NCBI GenBank assembly: GCA_029262995.1
Contig: JAJCYH010000020.1
Coordinates: forward strand, 1 to 64,000
Length of the DNA: 64,000 bases
Direction: 5' to 3'
Source of the DNA: Saprospiraceae bacterium
GTDB lineage: Bacteria; Bacteroidota; Bacteroidia; Chitinophagales; Saprospiraceae
The notes beneath the pieces were generated by a model. It was not told where the DNA came from. It searched no databases and saw nothing but the letters and a program-made list of their open reading frames with translations. The translations under genes were made by a program, and so were the position numbers. Of this stretch, positions 58,118-64,000 are shown one piece after another (within the stretch, counting starts at the first letter, position 1; the number at the start of each line of letters is the position of its first letter).

Positions 58118-59650
58118 ATGCCTGATATTCATATTAAATCTGCACTTATATCTGTTTTTAACAAGGACGGATTAGATAAAATTGCTCCCTTACTTACTAA
58201 ACATCAAATTATAATATACTCAACAGGCGGTACATATGATCACCTCGAAAAGCTTGGACTTTCTCCTCTCAAAGTTGAAGATGTAACCGGTTATCCTTCT
58301 ATTCTAGATGGCAGAGTTAAAACCCTACACCCAAAGGTTTTTGGAGGAATTTTAGCCAAAAGAGAAAAAGGTCATTTGAGTCAGTTGGATAAATATGAGA
58401 TTCCCCCTATAGATTTAGTTATTGTTGATTTATATCCGTTTGAAGAGACTTTAAAATCAACAGATGATGAGTCCGCAATTATTGAAAAAATAGATATTGG
58501 TGGCATTTCATTGATTAGAGCTGCAGCTAAAAATTATAAAGACGTTTTGATTGTTCCCTCTAAGAATCAATACGATCAACTGATTGATATACTTTCTCGA
58601 AATGAAGCCATATGTAATTTGGCAGAAAGAAAGAGCATGGCTGCATCTGCATTTGACATTTCTTCACATTATGATACAGCAATATTTAATTACTTCAATG
58701 ATGGCATTGAAGAACCTATAAATGTATTTAAAGAAAGTGCAAATGACGGCATGGCACTTCGTTATGGAGAAAACCCTCATCAATCGGCTACGTTTTTTGG
58801 TGATTTAGGCACATTGATGGAAAAGCTCGCTGGTAAGGAATTATCTTACAATAACCTTGTAGATATAGATGCTGCTATGCAAGTCATGGCCGAATTTGAA
58901 AATGCTGAACCTACATTTGCAATTTTAAAACATACCAATACTTGTGGTTTGGCTACAAAAAATAATGTACTCGAAGCGTGGCATGCAGCTCTGGCAGGCG
59001 ATCCTGTTTCCGCTTTTGGTGGCATATTAATTTGTAATTCAGAAATAGATGCAGATACTGCTGAAGAATTAAATAAACTATTTTATGAAGTTCTTTTGGC
59101 TCCTGGGTACACTGAGAAAGCGATGAATGTCTTGTCAAAAAAGAAAAAGAGAGTGCTTATAAAAATAGATTCTTTTGAACGGAAGGCTACGCAATTTAAA
59201 AGCCTCTTAAATGGTATTGTCCAACAGGATTCGGACCTTAAAATTGAGCATGATATTGATTTGGTTCCATGTACGAAGCAGAGTCCAGATGAAAAGCAAA
59301 TTCAGGATTTATTGTTTGCCAATAAAGTGTCAAAACACCTCAAATCAAATACAATTGTCTTGGTGAAAGATAAACAATTGCTTGGCATGGGATGTGGCCA
59401 GACTTCAAGGATAGATGCCTGTCATCAAGCCATTGATAAAGCTGGTAGAATGGGCTTTGACTTGAACGGTTCGGTAATGTCTTCTGATGCTTTTTTTCCT
59501 TTTCCAGATTGTGTGGAAATAGCACATAAGGCCGGGATAAAGGCAGTTGTTCAACCAGGAGGTTCAATAAATGATAAATTGAGTATTGAATATTGTAATC
59601 TAAATGATTTGGTCATGGTGTTATCTAGTACAAGACACTTCAAACATTAA
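58118..59650 (+). CDS. purH: Bifunctional AICAR transformylase / IMP cyclohydrolase
   Basis: 510 residues from the ATG at 58118. N-terminal IMP cyclohydrolase (STGGTYDHLEKLGL, DGRVKTLHPKVFGGILAKRE), then the AICAR transformylase with LRYGENPHQSA, KHTNTCGLA and SSDAFFPFPD. Catalyses the last two steps of IMP synthesis. The next frame begins on the following base. Confidence 0.97.
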   Translation: MPDIHIKSALISVFNKDGLDKIAPLLTKHQIIIYSTGGTYDHLEKLGLSPLKVEDVTGYPSILDGRVKTLHPKVFGGILAKREKGHLSQLDKYEIPPIDLVIVDLYPFEETLKSTDDESAIIEKIDIGGISLIRAAAKNYKDVLIVPSKNQYDQLIDILSRNEAICNLAERKSMAASAFDISSHYDTAIFNYFNDGIEEPINVFKESANDGMALRYGENPHQSATFFGDLGTLMEKLAGKELSYNNLVDIDAAMQVMAEFENAEPTFAILKHTNTCGLATKNNVLEAWHAALAGDPVSAFGGILICNSEIDADTAEELNKLFYEVLLAPGYTEKAMNVLSKKKKRVLIKIDSFERKATQFKSLLNGIVQQDSDLKIEHDIDLVPCTKQSPDEKQIQDLLFANKVSKHLKSNTIVLVKDKQLLGMGCGQTSRIDACHQAIDKAGRMGFDLNGSVMSSDAFFPFPDCVEIAHKAGIKAVVQPGGSINDKLSIEYCNLNDLVMVLSSTRHFKH

Positions 59651-59656
59651 TTGACC

Positions 59657-60403
59657 ATGACCTCGGATACACAATTGGTCGTAGATATTGGTAACAGCTT
59701 TATTAAGTTGGCTGTTTTTAAAGGTACCAAGTTAGTGTACAAAGAGCAATTTGGAAAAGTCAAAGTTGCTACTATCCAAGGATTAAAGTTAAAATATGGG
59801 TTTCTGTATTGTATTTTTTCGACTGTTAGAACCAAACAACCATACTTTTTGCGCCATTTGGATAGAAATTTTCATCTGATTCAAATGAATCACAAAACCA
59901 AAATTCCCATTAAGAATCTGTATACATCACCGAAGACTTTAGGGCCAGATAGATTGGCGGCTGCAATTGGCGCGCATCAATTGTATCCAGGCAAGAATGT
60001 TTTGACAATTGATTTAGGGACATGCATAAAGTATGATTTTATTGACAGCAAAAGCCAGTACCACGGTGGAAATATTGCTCCTGGATTAGAGATGAGATTA
60101 GAAAGTATGCATATTCTTACCTCTAAATTACCTAGAGTAAATAGAGCTTTCAATAAAAACTTACTTGGAAAAAATACCAAAGAAGCTCTACAAAATGGAG
60201 CTGTTTGGGGCATAAAATGTGAAATTGAACGTTTTATCAAAACTTTAACTACGATTTGGGGTGATATTATCATTATTTTATCGGGTGGAGACAGTATTTA
60301 TTTTGGAGAAATAATAGAATCTAAGATATTTGTGCTCCCTGATTTAGTCTTATCAGGATTAAATGAAACATTGAGGTATCACCGCATCTTAAAAAAGCTG
60401 TAA
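59657..60403 (+). CDS. coaX: Type III pantothenate kinase
   Basis: 248 residues from the ATG at 59657; a TTG at 59651 directly follows the purH stop and is less likely. ASKHA-type fold: VVDIGNSFIKLAVF (phosphate loop), GPDRLAAAIGA and LTIDLGTCIKYDFID. First step of coenzyme A synthesis. Likely in one transcript with purH and the two genes after it. Confidence 0.92.
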   Translation: MTSDTQLVVDIGNSFIKLAVFKGTKLVYKEQFGKVKVATIQGLKLKYGFLYCIFSTVRTKQPYFLRHLDRNFHLIQMNHKTKIPIKNLYTSPKTLGPDRLAAAIGAHQLYPGKNVLTIDLGTCIKYDFIDSKSQYHGGNIAPGLEMRLESMHILTSKLPRVNRAFNKNLLGKNTKEALQNGAVWGIKCEIERFIKTLTTIWGDIIIILSGGDSIYFGEIIESKIFVLPDLVLSGLNETLRYHRILKKL

Positions 60404-60430
60404 AGCTGCCATATAAATAATGGCAATAAA

Positions 60431-61786
60431 ATGATTATGATAAAGAAATTATCAATATTCCTCGTCCTTTTCCTTCCTCTGACATTATTATGTCAACCCA
60501 ATACGAATTCCCCCTACTCCAGATTTGGTATAGGTGATATTGTAGATAGAAATTTTTATTCTTCCCAATTCATGGGAGGGTTGGGTGCTTCATTTACTGA
60601 CCCTTATCAAATCAATATCGTCAATCCTGCTTCTTTAAGTAATCTTACGGCAACAGCTTTCGATATTGGCTTATTTGCTGAAATGTCTGGATTGCGTGAC
60701 GGAAAGACTGTCGATAATCCTAATCCTGGGCCTTATAAGTCTTTGTGGTCAGGAAATTTGAATTACATTTCTCTAGCCCTTCCTCTTCAAAACAAGGTAA
60801 ATGACTTATTGGATAGAAAGCAAAGAGATTATGCTTTGGCGAGCGCATTTACGCTTATGCCATTTAGTACTGTGGGTTACAATATCGCAACCATTGAAAA
60901 TATTGAGAATATTGGTGATGTAAAAAAAAGATTTGAAGGAGAAGGAGGTACATACCAATTTGTTTGGAGTAATGCGATACGCTATAAAAATTTATCCTTT
61001 GGTCTTAACCTAGGTTATTTGTTTGGTAAAATAGAATATTCAAGAAGTGTTGAGTTCGATTTTTCACAACCATATTTCAACAGTTTATTTACGGAAACCA
61101 ATCGAGTTAGCGGATTTTTATATGATCTAGGACTTATCTACACCTTAAACTTAAATTCAGGTGAAGATATAGAAGGAACAGATGTTGGTCGTAAAATTAA
61201 TTTCGGTATTCATGGACACGGAAAGAGTAATTTGACTTCCAGAGCTTCTTCCTTTGAAGGCTCAATACAAAGTGGTACCGGAGTTCTTGATACGTTGAAC
61301 TTTGTTGATGAAATGTCATTTGATGGTAAACTGCCATCTCAGATAGCCATGGGAATTAGTTATTATGCGGGGCAGAAGTTTGCTCTAGGCATTAATTATA
61401 CTAGATCCAACTGGTCTGAGTTAGAGTCTAATTTTGTTAATAATAGCTTAAATAACACATCTCGGTTATCTTTAGGCGGATTTTATCGTCCTGATTATAA
61501 ATCGATATCTAGTTACTTTTCGAGAGTATATTATCGATTTGGAGTTTTTTATAATCAGGTACCTAATGAGATACCAGAAAATTTTGACAACACAATTGAA
61601 GATATCGGGTTTAATCTTGGTTTTGGTATGCCTTTCTTTTATCAAAGAAAGATCTCACATGCTAATTTAGGTTTAACTTTTGGAATGAAGGGTAGAGGTA
61701 CAGCGATTGAAGAGCGGTACTTGAGAATATCTTTCAGCTTTACATTCAATGATGATGAATGGTTTATAAAAAGAAAATACAATTAG
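60431..61786 (+). CDS. Outer-membrane beta-barrel protein, conserved in Bacteroidota
   Basis: 451 residues with a signal peptide (ending LLCQPN) and then NSPYSRFGIGDIVDRNFYSS and QFMGGLGASFTDPYQINIVN, a start reminiscent of FadL/OmpP1-type barrels. Alternating hydrophobic strands continue to the end. Substrate unknown. It overlaps the first codons of the next frame by 28 bases if that frame is read from 61759, but not from the preferred 61807 start. Confidence 0.8.
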   Translation: MIMIKKLSIFLVLFLPLTLLCQPNTNSPYSRFGIGDIVDRNFYSSQFMGGLGASFTDPYQINIVNPASLSNLTATAFDIGLFAEMSGLRDGKTVDNPNPGPYKSLWSGNLNYISLALPLQNKVNDLLDRKQRDYALASAFTLMPFSTVGYNIATIENIENIGDVKKRFEGEGGTYQFVWSNAIRYKNLSFGLNLGYLFGKIEYSRSVEFDFSQPYFNSLFTETNRVSGFLYDLGLIYTLNLNSGEDIEGTDVGRKINFGIHGHGKSNLTSRASSFEGSIQSGTGVLDTLNFVDEMSFDGKLPSQIAMGISYYAGQKFALGINYTRSNWSELESNFVNNSLNNTSRLSLGGFYRPDYKSISSYFSRVYYRFGVFYNQVPNEIPENFDNTIEDIGFNLGFGMPFFYQRKISHANLGLTFGMKGRGTAIEERYLRISFSFTFNDDEWFIKRKYN

Positions 61787-61806
61787 AAAATTCAAAATCT
61801 TTACAC

Positions 61807-63228
61807 ATGAATAGTATTAATAAATTTATCCGACTCTTGGCAGTTATTCTCCTAATAACGCCTTCAATAAATGCTCAATTTCATACTTGGGTAGGTAGTG
61901 AATTTGAGGAAGATGCAACTGATGCTCATTCTATTTACCGACAAGCATTAAAAGCTGGTGACTGGGAAGTAGCATTTGCAAACTGGCAAAAAGCATATGA
62001 TTTTGCTCCAGCAGCTGATGGAAAGAGAGACTATCACTTTATAGATGGTGCTAAATTATATCTACATAAATTCAAAAATGAAACCGATCCAGCAAAAAAG
62101 AAGGAATATACAGCTATGATCAATCGTCTTTATGATGAAGCTGTCAAAGCTTATGAAACTAGAGCCATTAAGCCAACGAGTTGTGGTAATGATGCCGCGT
62201 GTTTTGAAAGAAAAGTTGGGTATGTTCTTAGCCGAAAAGCTTTTGATATGTTCTATACTTTAAATGTACCTTATAGTGAAAACTTAAAAGTGTATCAAAT
62301 GGCAATTGAAAAAGCAGGTAATGATTTAGAGTATACCGCCTTTGATCCAATATTTACAATGTTGACCTTCCAGTTTCAAAATTCTCAAGTTACCAAGGAT
62401 GAAGTATTAAGTTTTTATGAAAGCCTTGAGAATATTGCTCAATATAACATTGGTAACAATGAAAGATTAGGTGCTTATTATGATCAGGCCTGGAAAGCTG
62501 CAAGGGTCAAATTGGCTCCTATTGAACCAGACATTTTTGATTGCGAATACTTTAAACCGATCTATAAGGAAATGTATGAAGATAATCCTGAAGATATGGA
62601 TCAATTAAGAAATTTGGTGGGCCTCCTTAAAAAGAGAGGATGTAGTGAAAATGATCCATTACTTGTAAAGTTAGAAACCAAGTGGATCGCATATGCTGAA
62701 AAAGTAAATGCTGAAAGGCAAGCAGAATTCGAAGCTAATAACCCGAGTTTTTTAGCTAAAAAATTATACGATGATGGCGACTTCAAAGGTGCTGTTGAAA
62801 AGTATGATGATGCTATTAGCCAAGAAGTTGATAAGGAAAAGAAAGCAAGCTATTTATTTTCTAAAGCATCTATCCAATTCAGAAAATTAAATCAGTATAC
62901 AACTGCAAGGGCTACTGCATACGAAGCAGCAAAGACAAAGCCTAACTGGGGAAGACCTTATATGCTGATTGGTGATATGTATGCATATTCGGCTAGATCT
63001 TGTGGTGATACTTGGACGCAGAGACTAGCTATTATTGCTGCAATCGATAAGTATAATTACGCTAAAAGCGTTGATTCTAATGTTGCTCAAGAGGCAAATG
63101 AAAGAGTTGGAAAATATAGATCATCTCTTCCTGAATTGGGCGAAGGTCATATGAGAGGAGTAAAAGAAGGTGATAAAGAAAAAGTTGGTTGTTGGATAGG
63201 AGAAACTGTTTTCGTGAGATTTCAATAA
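61807..63228 (+). CDS. Exported TPR-containing protein
   Basis: 473 residues from the ATG at 61807, which gives a proper signal peptide (NKFIRLLAVILLITPSINAQ). The leftmost ATG at 61759 overlaps the previous gene and masks the signal. Tetratricopeptide-like helices occupy the body (SIYRQALKAGDWEVAFANWQ, RNLVGLLKKRGCSEND, FKGAVEKYDDAISQ). Probably a periplasmic scaffold; partners unknown. Followed by a terminator. Confidence 0.85.
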   Translation: MNSINKFIRLLAVILLITPSINAQFHTWVGSEFEEDATDAHSIYRQALKAGDWEVAFANWQKAYDFAPAADGKRDYHFIDGAKLYLHKFKNETDPAKKKEYTAMINRLYDEAVKAYETRAIKPTSCGNDAACFERKVGYVLSRKAFDMFYTLNVPYSENLKVYQMAIEKAGNDLEYTAFDPIFTMLTFQFQNSQVTKDEVLSFYESLENIAQYNIGNNERLGAYYDQAWKAARVKLAPIEPDIFDCEYFKPIYKEMYEDNPEDMDQLRNLVGLLKKRGCSENDPLLVKLETKWIAYAEKVNAERQAEFEANNPSFLAKKLYDDGDFKGAVEKYDDAISQEVDKEKKASYLFSKASIQFRKLNQYTTARATAYEAAKTKPNWGRPYMLIGDMYAYSARSCGDTWTQRLAIIAAIDKYNYAKSVDSNVAQEANERVGKYRSSLPELGEGHMRGVKEGDKEKVGCWIGETVFVRFQ

Positions 63229-63248
63229 TCAGATTTCAACAAAAATAT

Positions 63249-63281
63249 AAAAGGGGATATACATCAAGTCTATCCCCTTTT
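63249..63281. terminator. Bidirectional rho-independent terminator
   Basis: AAAAGGGGATA (63249-63259) pairs perfectly with TATCCCCTTTT (63271-63281), loop of 11 bases. Stands between the TPR gene (plus) and the barrel gene (minus) and can end both. Confidence 0.9.
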
Positions 63282-63305
63282 TCTATTAATTCTTAGGACC
63301 CTATA

Positions 63306-63728
63306 TCAAAACATGTAACCAACGTTTATTCCAATATCTCCACCGAATAATGATCTGTAAAAGATCTCAGCATAAATATTTCCAATATTGATTCCACCAC
63401 CAAGGTTTATACCAATTTCACTGTTTGAGAGTCCATTATTTGAAAATCTGGTCCAATCAAGTCCACCAAGAGCATATATTGGTATATCATTACCAATAGT
63501 AGCAACATTATAGCTTAAGTTTGCATCAATTGAAATTTGCGTACCTATATCTGTAAAGTAGTAGGAGAAACTTGGAATCAATCCCAGATCATCACTAACA
63601 TTGAGATTCGCTCTTGCCTGAATGCCTAAATCATTAACGTAAGTACCACCCACCCCGAATGAAACTTGACCAAATGAAGTTGTCGCAAAGCAGAAGCCTA
63701 CAACAAAGAGAAGTAAGAATTTTTTCAT
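63306..63728 (-). CDS. Small outer-membrane beta-barrel protein
   Basis: 140 residues: a signal peptide (ending TSFGQ) followed by alternating strands (VSFGVGGTYVNDLGIQARAN, IGINLGGGINIGNIYAEIFY) and a C-terminal aromatic YMF, as in OmpW/OmpA-like small barrels. No operon partner. Confidence 0.8.
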   Translation of the reverse strand: MKKFLLLFVVGFCFATTSFGQVSFGVGGTYVNDLGIQARANLNVSDDLGLIPSFSYYFTDIGTQISIDANLSYNVATIGNDIPIYALGGLDWTRFSNNGLSNSEIGINLGGGINIGNIYAEIFYRSLFGGDIGINVGYMF

Positions 63729-63896
63729 CGTTAGAAATTTAAATGGTTAAAAAAGCTATTAATTAACATATCTAAAAATAACTATATATTAATTAAATGA
63801 GTGACTTTTCTTAATTTTAATTCATTCAAATGCTATATTTAAAGAATAAAGTATCGCTATTTAATATTTATTACCCAATAAATTTTAGCTTGCACG

Positions 63897-64000
63897 CTAA
63901 ATTCCAAATGATATTCCGACTGCTTTGGCGGTTTTGATGAGATAATGCTTTGCATCAACGAAATTGTATTTTTTAACCGCTTCTTTTAGGCTTGTATAAG
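63897..64000 (-). CDS. Unidentified gene, C-terminal part (runs off the right edge)
   Basis: The minus-strand frame ending at TAG (63899-63897) is open to the window edge and reads YTSLKEAVKKYNFVDAKHYL then IKTAKAVGISFGI. The coding character is good but the family cannot be recognised from 33 residues. Confidence 0.4.
   Translation of the reverse strand, partial: YTSLKEAVKKYNFVDAKHYLIKTAKAVGISFGI

Noticed and set aside
61759-61806. Upstream ATG of the TPR gene
   Set aside because: It overlaps the preceding barrel gene and would place 16 residues before a clear signal peptide.

Overview
The window is AT-rich DNA from a member of the Bacteroidota. The evidence is: TAnnTTTG promoter -7 boxes in front of many genes, weak or absent Shine-Dalgarno sequences, Bacteroidota-type families (signal-peptide beta-barrels, DUF6495-like and DivIC-like proteins, a PlpD-like patatin), and a str-S10-spc-alpha cluster that lacks tuf. 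I cannot name a genus; Saprospiraceae or a related lineage is only a guess.

Layout. 1-580 is gene debris: the start of an IS1595-type transposase running off the left edge, a truncated signal-peptide gene, and two decayed coding remnants. 583-2243 is a HipB/HipA toxin-antitoxin pair closed by a strong terminator. 2500-16600 is a loosely packed region of single genes: an NHL propeller, a TPR-linked adenylate cyclase, DoxX, a WYL regulator among small unknown genes, a patatin-barrel protein, two alpha/beta hydrolases and a papain-like protease. 16600-20064 (minus strand) is a TolC / HlyD-type adaptor / DUF2064 transferase run with no pump gene.

20270-24560 is the accessory core. It starts with tRNA-Leu(CAA). 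The last 16 bases of that tRNA recur downstream in a tandem array (143-bp period, then longer units). They recur once more about 4 kb away, beyond a Fic gene with a palindromic operator candidate, truncated toxin-like and secreted-protein fragments, and a frameshifted IS5-type transposase. Long GTTTGAAGTT-type palindromes accompany the repeats.

24640-29160 holds metF, an amidohydrolase lipoprotein, a polyprenyl diphosphate synthase and an acetyltransferase. 29358-47580 is the ribosomal superoperon: rpsL-rpsG-fusA, a hairpin with a new promoter, then rpsJ through rplQ including secY, map, infA, rpmJ and rpoA, ended by a strong terminator. 47600-63300 is housekeeping: carA-eno, a DivIC-like gene, sucD, truA; a deacetylase-like gene, a sodium symporter and murQ (probably amino-sugar or muropeptide recovery); rhomboid; tdk; purH-coaX with two envelope proteins. 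A beta-barrel gene and the 3' end of an unidentified gene close the window.

Several leftmost possible starts are wrong on promoter evidence. In carA, purH and the polyprenyl synthase the upstream TTG lies inside the -7 box, so the downstream ATG is used here.
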